DNA from: Actinacidiphila yanglinensis
Lineage (GTDB): Bacteria; Actinomycetota; Actinomycetes; Streptomycetales; Streptomycetaceae
Reading direction: 5' to 3'
NCBI RefSeq assembly: GCF_900107965.1
Contig: NZ_FNVU01000028.1
Span: 1 to 64,000, forward strand
Length of the DNA: 64,000 nucleotides
Shown piece by piece: positions 24,007 to 32,142 of this stretch (its first letter is position 1; the number at the start of each line of letters is the position of its first letter). The notes under the pieces are model-generated. The model did not search any database, had not been told where the DNA came from, and was given only the letters and a program-made list of their open reading frames with translations. Position numbers and translations under genes: made by a program.

Positions 24007-25338
24007 TCACAGCACGTCCGTCTGCTCCCCGCGGGCCAGCGCGGCCACCCGCGCCCGCAGCCCCTCCTCGGCGGTGTGCTCGATCGCCCGGGTGGCGAAG
24101 CGGAGGATCGGCGGCGCCATCACCGAGGTGACCACGGCCACCAGCACCACGATGGTGTACGAGGACGTGGTCAGGATGCCCAGCCGCAGGCCCACCGACG
24201 CCACCACCACCTCGACCACACCCCGCGCGTTCATCCCGGCGCCCACCGCCAGCGCCTCCCACCGGTTGAGCCGGCCGAACCGCGCGCCCAGGAAGGCGCC
24301 GGCGAACTTGCCCAGCACCGCCACCGTCAGGACGATCAGCGCCACGCAGAGCACCTGCGGGTGGACCAGCTCGGTCAGGTCGACGCGCAGCCCCGCGGTC
24401 GCGAAGAACAGCGGGGCCAGCACGCCCATCGTGACCGTGCGCAGGGGGGCGATCCTGGCCAGCCCGTCGGTGCGGCCCCAGCGCAGCATGATGCCCGCGA
24501 CCAGCGCGCCGAGGACCGGTTCGAGCGACATCGCCTGGGTCGCCGCGGCGCACAGCAGCACCGTTCCCGCCGCCACCGCCACGGTGGCACCGCCCCCGCC
24601 GGCGCGCTCGGCCCAGTCCAGCGCGGCGCGCACCGCCAGCTGGCCGACCGTCCCCGCCGCCCCGACCACCACGGCCAGCCACATCAGCGCGTGACCCACG
24701 GAGGACGCGCGCATCCCGCCGGCCGCGACGCTGGAGACGAACGACAGCAGCACCCAGCCGACGACGTCGTCGATGATGCCGGCCGCCATGGTCAGCTGGC
24801 CCACGTTGCGGTGCAGCAGGTTCATGTCGGAGAGCGTCTTGGCGATCACCGGGATCGCGCTCACGCACAGCGCGACCCCCAGGAACAGCGCGAACACGTG
24901 GCGGTGACCGGGACCGGTGCCCACGAACGAGGCCGGCAGGTGCCAGCCGACCAGGATGCCGAGGCCGAGGGGCACGGCCAGGCCGATCAGGCTGATCCCG
25001 AGCGCGGCCCGTCCGCGGCGCCGGACCAGGCCCAGATCCAGCTCCATCCCGGTCGTCGCCACCAGCAGCAGCACGCCGAACTCGCCGACCGCGTCCAGCA
25101 AGTGGAACTGCTCGGCGCTCCGCGGCAGCAGCCAGCCGGACAGGGCGGGGTCGACATGCCGCAGCACCGTGGGTCCCAGCAGCACGCCCACCCCCAACTC
25201 GCCGACCACGGAGGGCAGTCCGCAGCGGGTCGCCAGCCGGCTCAGCGCGTGGGCCAGCAGCAGGAGGAGACCGCACTGGAGGAGGAAGACGAGCAGCGAA
25301 TGGGCGGCGATCGGCGGCACCGGGCCGGTCGAGGTCAC
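24007..25338 (-). CDS. CPA2-family cation:proton antiporter
   Basis: A 443-residue membrane protein with about 12 hydrophobic segments. Typical Na+/H+ exchanger domain pieces are LPSVVGELGVGVLLGPTVL at the N-terminus, GEFGVLLLVATTGMELDLGLV, the ion-site AAGIIDDVVGWVLL, and NARGVVEVVVASVGL near the end. The GTG start at 25338 has GGGAG upstream. Antiporters of this type occur in several antibiotic clusters (for example polyether and angucycline ones), where they are linked to export or acid tolerance. Placement between the exporter and the SARP suggests a cluster gene; a housekeeping role is possible. Confidence 0.88.
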   Translation of the reverse strand: MTSTGPVPPIAAHSLLVFLLQCGLLLLLAHALSRLATRCGLPSVVGELGVGVLLGPTVLRHVDPALSGWLLPRSAEQFHLLDAVGEFGVLLLVATTGMELDLGLVRRRGRAALGISLIGLAVPLGLGILVGWHLPASFVGTGPGHRHVFALFLGVALCVSAIPVIAKTLSDMNLLHRNVGQLTMAAGIIDDVVGWVLLSFVSSVAAGGMRASSVGHALMWLAVVVGAAGTVGQLAVRAALDWAERAGGGGATVAVAAGTVLLCAAATQAMSLEPVLGALVAGIMLRWGRTDGLARIAPLRTVTMGVLAPLFFATAGLRVDLTELVHPQVLCVALIVLTVAVLGKFAGAFLGARFGRLNRWEALAVGAGMNARGVVEVVVASVGLRLGILTTSSYTIVVLVAVVTSVMAPPILRFATRAIEHTAEEGLRARVAALARGEQTDVL

Positions 25339-25578
25339 GGCGACTCCCTGGGTGCGGGGCAACTCGGACCCGCGGCACGGTGGCAGTAGTGATCAGAGTC
25401 CCGGTCGAGGGACGATCGAGCGCCGGTGGACGCCGGACGGAAGCGCCGGCGGTTTCGGCGGGCCGGACGCCGCGGGACACAATGGACACCCGCTCCCAAT
25501 ACGGCGGTGGGATTACATCGAAAGTTACATTGCCGCTGGGCCACGTGGATCACCGGCGGAAACTTTCAGAGATCGCCG

Positions 25579-25608
25579 TTGCCATGAGCGTTGGCCCACG
25601 CTTAGCAT
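25579..25608 (+). promoter_or_regulatory. Promoter of the SARP activator gene
   Basis: TTGCCA (25579-25584), an 18-base spacer, and TAGCAT (25603-25608) fit a vegetative promoter. The leader is about 50 bases to the ATG at 25665. The region 25339-25664 is AT-richer than usual and may hold activator sites. Confidence 0.55.
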
Positions 25609-25664
25609 CGTGCCGAGAGCTCGTCCACATCCAAAGTAATTCTCCTCACAAAGGAATCGAAGAA

Positions 25665-26465
25665 ATGGAGTTCAGAGTTCTTGGCCCGCTGGAAGTGATC
25701 CATGATCGTCGAATATGCACACCTAAAGCTCCCAAAGTGAAGAAGTTACTCGCACTTCTCCTGCTCAGAGCGAACCAGGTAGTCGGTCTTGATTCCTTCG
25801 TCGAAGAACTCTGGGGCGACAATCCGCCGCAGACTGCGGTCACCACGACGCAGACGTACGTGTACCACCTGCGCAAGCTGATCACGGAAGCCAAGGTCAA
25901 GACGGCCGCCCCCGGTTACGTGCTGGAGGCGGACGAGGGCGATGTCGACGCCAACCGGTTCGACTCACTGATGGCCCGGGCGCAACTGTCCGCGGCGGCC
26001 GGCGACCACCGCGCGACCGCCGGACACGCGAAAGAGGCTCTCGCCCTCTGGCGGGGCACCCCGCTCGCCGGCGTCGACTGCGGGAACGTGCTGCGCGGCT
26101 ACGCGGTCAATCTCGAGGAACGGCACATCGCGGCGCTCGAGTTGCGGGTCCGCGCGGAGATGCAACTCGGCAACTACCGCGAGATGATCGCGGATCTGCG
26201 CTCGCTGGTCGCCGTGCACCCGCTCAACGAATGGTTCCATGCGCAGCTCATCACCGCCCTGCACCGGGTGGGGCGCCGCAGCGAGGCACTCCGCGCGTAC
26301 CAGACGGTGCGCGAACTGCTGCGCCGGGAACTCGGCCTGGAGCCGTCCCAGGAACTGTGGCAGCTGCACCAGGAGATCCTCGCGTCCGACATGCGCAGCC
26401 GTGCCACCCGCGGCCGGGCGCCGATGGTCGCCGGAGGCCTGATCCGTCCGGCCTCGGCCCTGTAG
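25665..26465 (+). CDS. SARP-family pathway activator with a TTA codon
   Basis: A 266-residue Streptomyces antibiotic regulatory protein. Residues 1-95 form the OmpR-like winged helix (MEFRVLGPLEVIHD, KLLALLLLRANQVV, VTTTQTYVYHLRKLI) and residues 100-250 the bacterial transcriptional activator domain (FDSLMARAQ, LRVRAEMQLGNYREMIADL, LNEWFHAQLITALHRVGRRSEALRAYQ). There is no ATPase extension, so it is a small SARP like ActII-ORF4 or OtcR. Codon 28 (25746-25748) is TTA. The start ATG 25665 follows AAAGGAATCGAAGA. It is the likely direct activator of the promoters carrying 11-bp-spaced heptamers in this window. Confidence 0.95.
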   Translation: MEFRVLGPLEVIHDRRICTPKAPKVKKLLALLLLRANQVVGLDSFVEELWGDNPPQTAVTTTQTYVYHLRKLITEAKVKTAAPGYVLEADEGDVDANRFDSLMARAQLSAAAGDHRATAGHAKEALALWRGTPLAGVDCGNVLRGYAVNLEERHIAALELRVRAEMQLGNYREMIADLRSLVAVHPLNEWFHAQLITALHRVGRRSEALRAYQTVRELLRRELGLEPSQELWQLHQEILASDMRSRATRGRAPMVAGGLIRPASAL

Positions 26466-26481
26466 AGCGAAGGAGTCGACC

Positions 26482-27048
26482 ATGCCCCCGCCTCCCGCGC
26501 CGACGCCGCCGGTTCCCCCTGCCGGCCCGGTCGACGCCCAGCTTTTCCGCGCGATCATGGGCGCGCTGCCCACCGGAGTGACCGTGGTCACGACGATCGA
26601 TGCCCAGGGCGAGCCCTGCGGGTTCACCTGCAGCGCGTCGTGCAGCGTGTCCCAGGACCCGCCGCTTCTGCTGGTGTGCGTGAACAGCCGCAGCCGCGTG
26701 CTGCGGGCGATGCGTTCCACCGGGGCGTTCGCCGTCAACATCCTGCGCGACAGCCGGGAGTGGGTCTCGGCGCACTTCGCCTCCGGCGCCGACGACCGCT
26801 TCTCGTCGGTGGCCTGGAAAGCCACCGACCAGCTCGGCCTGCCCTGGCTCCCCGACGACACCGTCGCCTTCGCGGAGTGCCGGGTGGATTCGGCGATCAC
26901 CGCGGGAGACCACACGGTGGTCATCGGTTCGGTGATCGGCGGTGAGGCCCGGCAGACCCGGGAGCCCCTGATGTACTGGCGTCGCGAGTACGCGGGCTGG
27001 CCGCTGCGCGACGCGCCGTACGGCATCACCTTCGCCACCGAGGGCTGA
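26482..27048 (+). CDS. Flavin reductase
   Basis: A 188-residue protein of the FMN-binding split-barrel flavin reductase family. Typical segments are FRAIMGALPTGVTVVTT, GFTCSASCSVSQDPPLLLVCVN, AFAVNILRDSREWVSAHFA and the C-terminal LMYWRREYAGW. It would supply FADH2 to the halogenase encoded convergently at 27298 and perhaps to other flavoenzymes, as CtcQ does for CtcP in chlortetracycline synthesis. It begins 17 bases after the SARP gene and so is probably cotranscribed with it. Confidence 0.92.
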   Translation: MPPPPAPTPPVPPAGPVDAQLFRAIMGALPTGVTVVTTIDAQGEPCGFTCSASCSVSQDPPLLLVCVNSRSRVLRAMRSTGAFAVNILRDSREWVSAHFASGADDRFSSVAWKATDQLGLPWLPDDTVAFAECRVDSAITAGDHTVVIGSVIGGEARQTREPLMYWRREYAGWPLRDAPYGITFATEG

Positions 27049-27068
27049 CCCCGGCGAGGGCCGACCCC

Positions 27069-27116
27069 CACAGCACGGTGCCGCCGCCGGAATCCCGGCG
27101 GCGGCACCGTGCTGTG
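27069..27116. terminator. Terminator after the flavin reductase gene
   Basis: A 22-base perfect inverted repeat (27069-27090 with 27095-27116) and a 4-base loop AATC, 20 bases after the stop codon. Confidence 0.9.
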
Positions 27117-27238
27117 CGTCCTGCGTGGTCCGGGTGCCGGGTGCTGGGCGCTGCCTGTGCCGAGTTGAGCGCCGCGCGCGGGGGCGGACGCCGGGTGCGG
27201 GCCGCACCGCCGTGCCCCGACCCGCCGGTGGGACCGCA

Positions 27239-27283
27239 CAAGCGGCTGCCGCCGCCGGGACTCCCGGCGGCGGCAGCCGCTTG
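27239..27283. terminator. Terminator after the halogenase gene
   Basis: A 21-base perfect inverted repeat (27239-27259 with 27263-27283) with a 3-base loop, 15 bases beyond the halogenase stop. Its core GCCGCCGCCGG matches the core of the neighbouring hairpin at 27069. Confidence 0.9.
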
Positions 27284-27297
27284 CGTGCGGGCGCGGG

Positions 27298-28929
27298 TCA
27301 GAGCGTGGCCTGGACCTTCTGCGGGGACACCGCGAGCAGGTCGCGGATCTCCTTGCGCGGGTGGGTCTTCGCCCACTCGGCGACCGCCTGCATGTTCTCC
27401 GCGGTCGGGCTGATGAACCGCTCCTCGGGGCGGTTCAGGCCCAGCGCCGGGAACATCCAGTCCGACTCGCGGACCTTCGCGAGCATCTGGTCGGCGACCT
27501 CCTGCGCCGGCACCTCACCGGCGTCGACGCGGTCGCACGCCTCGATGAGCTCCTCGAACAGCTCGGCGCTGAAGTCCGTGGGGCACCACAGGCCCGGGTA
27601 CTTGCTGTCGTCGAGCGCCCGCAGCGCGTCGTCGTTGCCGACGGCCTTGGAGGTGGCGAGCGCGTTGAGGAACCGCTTGCTGCCGATGGCGCTGCCGGTC
27701 ACCCAGATCCGGAAGACGGCGTTCCACAGGTCGTAGTTCTGGAAGCTGATGTAGGAGGCGTTGACCAGCTTGTCGTTGTAGTCGAGCAGGCCCTGCTCCA
27801 GGCGCTCCACCGGAGCGAACCGGTCCATGCTGAAGTCGTCGTCCTTCAGGGCCTCGACCAGCCGCCACGCCAGCGTGTTGATCAGCTCGCACGTGTTGGA
27901 CAGACCGCGGGAGAACAGCGGGTCGATGAACCCGGCCGCGTGGGACATCAGGCACCAGCGCGGGCCCACGGTGCGGGTGGAGGAGTACTGCATGCGCGAG
28001 GTGCGCACCCACTCGCGGGCGCTGCGGGCGTTGGCCAGTTGCCGGGCGACGACCGGGAAGCGGTTGGCGTGCTTCCAGAACTCGTCCTCCGGGGACAGGC
28101 CCGGCTCCTCGGGGTAGAGCCGCTCGTCCACCTGAAGGCCCACGCTGCACAGCGGGTTGGTGGACGCGGCGTGGTTGTCGAACGGGATGATCCAGAGCCA
28201 GCCGCGCTCGAACATGTGGTGCAGTGTCCCGGAGTGCCACGGCACGGGCGGCCGGTCGCCGGCCTCGTGCAGCAGGTGGTCGTCCGCGGGCTCGACGCCG
28301 ATCATGTGCGTGAAGATCGACCGGGCGTGGTGCTTGAGCCGGCTCGGCTGCTCCCGCAGGCCGAGCTGGTCGGCCAGCGGCGAGCGGAAACCGCTCGCGT
28401 CGACGATGTAGCGGGCCTGGTAGGTGGAGCCGTCGGCGCCGATCACGGTCACGCCGTCGTCGGCGAAGTCCACCTTCGACACACGGTAGTTCTGCCGGGC
28501 CTCGCAGCCGTAGCGCAGCGCGACGTTGAACATGTACGTGTCGCTGTCCTGCCGGAAGAAGTGGGCGGCGTTGCCGGTGACGTCCAGCAGCCGGAACATG
28601 TTCGTCTCGCGCGGGTCCGGCTCCTCACCGTCCCGCTCCATGATGAAGCCGAAATTGCTTTTCTGGCCGTGCGAGGTACCCACGTGCTTGAGCACGCTGT
28701 CCAGGCTGCCGAGGTGGCCGATTTCCGGCACCTCGTACCGGTGGGCGAGCAGCCGCAGCAGGAAGAGCGTCTGCCCGATGGTCGACTCGCCCACCGCGAA
28801 GCGCGGATGTTGCGCCCCGTCCAGCAGGAGCACGCGAAATCCGTGCTTGGCGAGGATGGCGCCGAGCATCGTGCCGGAAAGCCCGGTCCCGACGATGGCG
28901 ACATCGTACGTACCTTCGTCACGCTGCAT
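27298..28929 (-). CDS. FAD-dependent halogenase
   Basis: A 543-residue flavin-dependent halogenase. The FAD site is VAIVGTGLSGTMLGAIL, the family-specific VGESTIGQTLFLL replaces the GEST box of tryptophan halogenases, and the diagnostic W-x-W-x-I-P is present as GWLWIIPF near residue 237. The C-terminal 200 residues form the extra helical domain seen in CtcP-like and related phenolic halogenases. The substrate is probably a phenolic ring of the polyketide, giving a chlorinated product. It has its own leftward promoter with a candidate SARP box and is divergent from the KS-alpha gene. Confidence 0.94.
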   Translation of the reverse strand: MQRDEGTYDVAIVGTGLSGTMLGAILAKHGFRVLLLDGAQHPRFAVGESTIGQTLFLLRLLAHRYEVPEIGHLGSLDSVLKHVGTSHGQKSNFGFIMERDGEEPDPRETNMFRLLDVTGNAAHFFRQDSDTYMFNVALRYGCEARQNYRVSKVDFADDGVTVIGADGSTYQARYIVDASGFRSPLADQLGLREQPSRLKHHARSIFTHMIGVEPADDHLLHEAGDRPPVPWHSGTLHHMFERGWLWIIPFDNHAASTNPLCSVGLQVDERLYPEEPGLSPEDEFWKHANRFPVVARQLANARSAREWVRTSRMQYSSTRTVGPRWCLMSHAAGFIDPLFSRGLSNTCELINTLAWRLVEALKDDDFSMDRFAPVERLEQGLLDYNDKLVNASYISFQNYDLWNAVFRIWVTGSAIGSKRFLNALATSKAVGNDDALRALDDSKYPGLWCPTDFSAELFEELIEACDRVDAGEVPAQEVADQMLAKVRESDWMFPALGLNRPEERFISPTAENMQAVAEWAKTHPRKEIRDLLAVSPQKVQATL

Positions 28930-28984
28930 TTTCTGGCTGTCCCTTCGTTCTTTTCGCGGATTTCCCGAGCGTTTTTACCGGACC

Positions 28985-29016
28985 AGTAGACCAAGGGGTA
29001 TTCGAGGACCGATCCA
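28985..29016 (-). promoter_or_regulatory. Candidate SARP box and promoter of the halogenase gene
   Basis: On the minus strand TGGATCG (29016-29010) and TCGAATA (29005-28999) are 11 bases apart with spacer GTCC, as in the ketoreductase box. TCTACT (28990-28985) follows after 8 bases. The -10 is less good than at the other sites. Confidence 0.5.
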
Positions 29017-29093
29017 GTCCCGGTCGCCGCGTCGTCACGGGTGCGGCGCGCGGAAGACGTGGTCACGGCATGCGACGAAACATGCATCAGTGG

Positions 29094-29136
29094 TCGATCC
29101 GCCTTCGAATCCGCCTCTATCGCGGGCCCGCATCCT
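29094..29136 (+). promoter_or_regulatory. Candidate SARP box and promoter of the minimal PKS operon
   Basis: Three 7-mers, TCGATCC (29094), TCGAATC (29105) and TCTATCG (29116), lie at exact 11-base spacing. CATCCT (29131-29136) follows 8 bases after the last. The KS-alpha GTG is at 29205, giving a leader of about 60 bases. This is the clearest box in the window. Confidence 0.66.
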
Positions 29137-29204
29137 CGATTCCGGCCCGGCGCCGAGGGTGCCGGATGCCGTGGGCCGGGGAAACGCCGGCGGAGGGAGA
29201 CAAA

Positions 29205-30485
29205 GTGGAAGGGACACCCGAGGGTCGCCGCGTCGTCATCACCGGAATCGGAGTGGTGGCGCCCGGCGGAATCGGCAGGAAGCAGTACTGGGAACTGCTC
29301 ACGGCGGGACGCACCGCGACGCGGACCATCTCGCTGTTCGACGCGTCCCCTTTTCGCTCGCGCGTCGCGGCCGAGTGCGACTTCGACCCGCTCGCGGCCG
29401 GTCTGAGCCGCCGGCAGATACGGCAGTGGGACCGCACCACCCAGTTCGCCGTGGTGGCCGGCCGGGAGGCCCTGGAGGACAGCGGAATCCTCGGCCAGAC
29501 CGCGCCGTACCGCACCGGCGTCATGATGGGCACCGCGTGCGGCAGCACCATGAGCCTCGACAGCGAGTACGCGCTGGTGAGTGACGAAGGGAAGTCCTGG
29601 CAGGTCGACGAGTTCCACGGGTCGCCCTACCTCTACGACTACTTCGTCCCCTCCTCGATGGCCGCCGAACTGGCCTGGATCGTGGAGGCCGAGGGGCCGG
29701 TGGGCGTGGTGTCCACCGGCTGCACCTCCGGGGTCGACGTGCTCGGGCACTCCGCCGACCTGATCCGCGAGGGCCAGGCCGACGTCATCCTCACGGGGGC
29801 GTCGGACGCGGCGATCTCACCGATCACGGTGGCCTGTTTCGACGCCATCAAGGCGACCACCGCGCGCAACGACGCGCCGGAGACCGCCTCCCGGCCCTTC
29901 GACCGGACCCGCAACGGCTTCGTGCTCGGCGAGGGCTGCGCGGTGTTCGTGCTGGAGGAGCTGGAGCACGCCCGGCTCCGCGACGCGCACATCTACGCGG
30001 AGGTCTCCGGCCACGCGTCGCGGTGCAACGCCTACTCGATGACCGGGCTGAACGATCAGGGGCTGGAGATGGCGGACGCGATCACCGCCGCCCTGGACAT
30101 GGCCCGTTTCGACCCCGCGGTCATCGACTACGTCAACGCGCACGGATCGGCGACCAAGCAGAACGACCGGCACGAGACCGACGCCCTCAAGCGGAGCCTC
30201 GGCTCGCACGCCTACGACATCCCGGTCAGCTCCATCAAGTCGATGATCGGGCACTCGCTGGGCGCGGTCGGCGCGCTGGAGACGGCGGCCTGCGCCATGG
30301 CACTGGAGCACGCGGTGGTGCCGCCGACGGCGAACCTGACCGAGCCGGACCCGGACTGCGACCTCGACTACGTCCCGCTGACCGCCCGCGAGCACAAGGT
30401 GGACGCGATCCTCAGCGTGGCCAGCGGGTTCGGCGGGTTCCAGAGCGCCCTGGTGCTCAACAAGCCGGAGCGGAGAGCGGTGTGA
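29205..30485 (+). CDS. Type II PKS ketosynthase alpha (KS-alpha)
   Basis: A 426-residue condensing enzyme. It opens RRVVITGIGVVAPGGIG, carries the active-site Cys173 in VSTGCTSGVD, and has the two catalytic histidines in VNAHGSATKQND and SIKSMIGHSLGAVGALE. These are the residues expected of a working KS that elongates the chain with malonyl-ACP. The GTG at 29205 with GGAGGGAGACAAA upstream is chosen over longer frames because family similarity begins 8 residues later. It is followed at once by KS-beta and ACP genes, the standard minimal-PKS order. Confidence 0.98.
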   Translation: MEGTPEGRRVVITGIGVVAPGGIGRKQYWELLTAGRTATRTISLFDASPFRSRVAAECDFDPLAAGLSRRQIRQWDRTTQFAVVAGREALEDSGILGQTAPYRTGVMMGTACGSTMSLDSEYALVSDEGKSWQVDEFHGSPYLYDYFVPSSMAAELAWIVEAEGPVGVVSTGCTSGVDVLGHSADLIREGQADVILTGASDAAISPITVACFDAIKATTARNDAPETASRPFDRTRNGFVLGEGCAVFVLEELEHARLRDAHIYAEVSGHASRCNAYSMTGLNDQGLEMADAITAALDMARFDPAVIDYVNAHGSATKQNDRHETDALKRSLGSHAYDIPVSSIKSMIGHSLGAVGALETAACAMALEHAVVPPTANLTEPDPDCDLDYVPLTAREHKVDAILSVASGFGGFQSALVLNKPERRAV

Positions 30486-31717
30486 CCGCCACCGGCGTGC
30501 AGACCCGGCCGGTGATCACCGGGATCGGGATCGTGGCGCCCAACGGCATGAGCACCGACGACTACTGGTCGGCCGTGCTCCGCGGCGACAGCGGCATCCG
30601 CCGCATCACCCGCTTCGACCCGTCCTCCTACCCCGCCGCGATCGCCGGCGAGATACCCGAGTACGACCCCGCCGGGCTGCTCCCGAACCGGCTGCTGCCG
30701 CAGACGGACCGGATGACCCGGCTGGCGCTGATCGCCGCGCAGGAGGCGCTGCGGGACGCCGACGCCGATCCGGCCGAGATGCCGCCCTTCGCCTGCGGGG
30801 TGGTCACCTCGGCCTCGGCCGGCGGCTTCGAGTTCGGGCAGAAGGAGCTCCAGGCGCTGTGGTCGCAGGGCGGCAAGTTCGTCAGTGCCTACCAGTCCTT
30901 CGCCTGGTTCTACCCGGTCAACACCGGGCAGATCTCCATCCGGCACGGGATGCGCGGCCCCGGCAGCGCGATCGTGGCCGAGGGGGCGGGCGGCCTGGAC
31001 GCCATCGCCAAGGCCCGCCGGCACCTGCGGGCGGGTACCTCGCTGATGGTCACCGGCGGCGTGGACGGCTCGCTGTCCCCGTGGAGCTGGCTGTGCATCC
31101 TGCGCTCCGGCCGGATCAGCACCTCCTCGGACCCGCACAGCGCGTTCGTGCCCTTCGACCGCCGGGCCCGCGGCGCGGTGGTCGGCGAGGGCGGCGCCCT
31201 GTTCGTCATGGAGGACCCGGACCGGGCCGCGGAGCGCGGCGCCGCGCACCGCTACGGCGAAGTGCTGGGCTACGGCACCACGTTCGACCCGCGGCCGGGC
31301 ACCGGGCGACCGCCCGGGCTGCGCCGGGCGGTCGAACTGGCCCTGGCCGAGGCCAGGACGGAGCCCTCCGACATCGACGTCGTCTTCGCCGACGCGGCCG
31401 GTTCCCCCGAACTCGACCTGGTGGAGGCGGAGACGATCGCCTCGGTGTTCGGTCCGCGGGGCGTCCCGGTCACCGCGACCAAGACCCTGACCGGCCGGCT
31501 GCTGGCCGGCGGCGCCCCGTTGGACGTCGCCACCGCGCTGCTGTCGATGCGCGACGGTGTCATCCCGGCCACCGTCCACGTGGACTCCCCGGCCTACGAG
31601 GACCTGCTCGACCTGGTCCGGGACGTCCCCAGGGAGCAGCGGGTGTCCACCGCGCTCGTGCTCGCCCGCGGCGAGGGCGGCTACAACTCCGCCCTGGTCG
31701 TCCGCAAGGCCACCTGA
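30482..31717 (+). CDS. Type II PKS ketosynthase beta / chain length factor
   Basis: A 411-residue KS-like protein lacking the active-site Cys. The position holds Gly168 in IVAEGAGGLDA, whereas chain length factors almost always have Gln there (AEQAGG). The DNA reads GAG GGG GCG at 30980-30988. The rest is typical: MTRLALIAAQEAL, FAWFYPVNTGQISIRHGMRGP, VTGGVDGSLSPW, SGRIS and VGEGGALFVME. It pairs with KS-alpha to form the heterodimer that fixes chain length. The GTG start overlaps the KS-alpha stop (GTGA), ensuring equal synthesis. Confidence 0.97.
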   Translation: MTATGVQTRPVITGIGIVAPNGMSTDDYWSAVLRGDSGIRRITRFDPSSYPAAIAGEIPEYDPAGLLPNRLLPQTDRMTRLALIAAQEALRDADADPAEMPPFACGVVTSASAGGFEFGQKELQALWSQGGKFVSAYQSFAWFYPVNTGQISIRHGMRGPGSAIVAEGAGGLDAIAKARRHLRAGTSLMVTGGVDGSLSPWSWLCILRSGRISTSSDPHSAFVPFDRRARGAVVGEGGALFVMEDPDRAAERGAAHRYGEVLGYGTTFDPRPGTGRPPGLRRAVELALAEARTEPSDIDVVFADAAGSPELDLVEAETIASVFGPRGVPVTATKTLTGRLLAGGAPLDVATALLSMRDGVIPATVHVDSPAYEDLLDLVRDVPREQRVSTALVLARGEGGYNSALVVRKAT

Positions 31718-31786
31718 CCGGCACGGACGGCCGGCGCGACCCCGCGCCGGCGTCCGATCCGCACCACCCGAGAGGAAGTGACTGGC

Positions 31787-32044
31787 ATGGACACCTTCGA
31801 CACCACCACCCTGGTGCAGCTCCTGCGCGAGTGCGCCGGCGAGGAGGAGGAAGTCGACCTGGACGGCGACATCCTCGACACCGCCTTCGAGGACCTGGGC
31901 TACGACTCCCTCGCCCTGTTCAACACGGTCAGCCGGATCGAGCGGGACTACGGCGTCGAACTGCCCGACGAGGTGGTCGCGGTGGCCCAGACGCCCCGCC
32001 AGCTCATGGACCTCGTCAACACCGGGATCGCCGAGCGGGTCTAG
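31787..32044 (+). CDS. Type II PKS acyl carrier protein
   Basis: An 85-residue acidic protein with the phosphopantetheine site LGYDSLAL (Ser41), preceded by FED and followed by FNTVSRIERDYGVELPDE. It carries the growing chain as a thioester. ATG 31787 is preferred over the in-frame GTG 31778 because GAGGAAGT then lies 9-10 bases upstream. It is the third gene of the minimal PKS, 69 bases after KS-beta. No phosphopantetheinyl transferase gene is in the window. Confidence 0.96.
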   Translation: MDTFDTTTLVQLLRECAGEEEEVDLDGDILDTAFEDLGYDSLALFNTVSRIERDYGVELPDEVVAVAQTPRQLMDLVNTGIAERV

Positions 32045-32142
32045 GGCCCGGAAGTACGCCAGCCGGACGCCGCCCGCGCACCGCGCCGGACCATCCGGAC
32101 GCGGTGCCGCCGGGCGGCGCCTGACCTCTGAGGGAGACCGTG

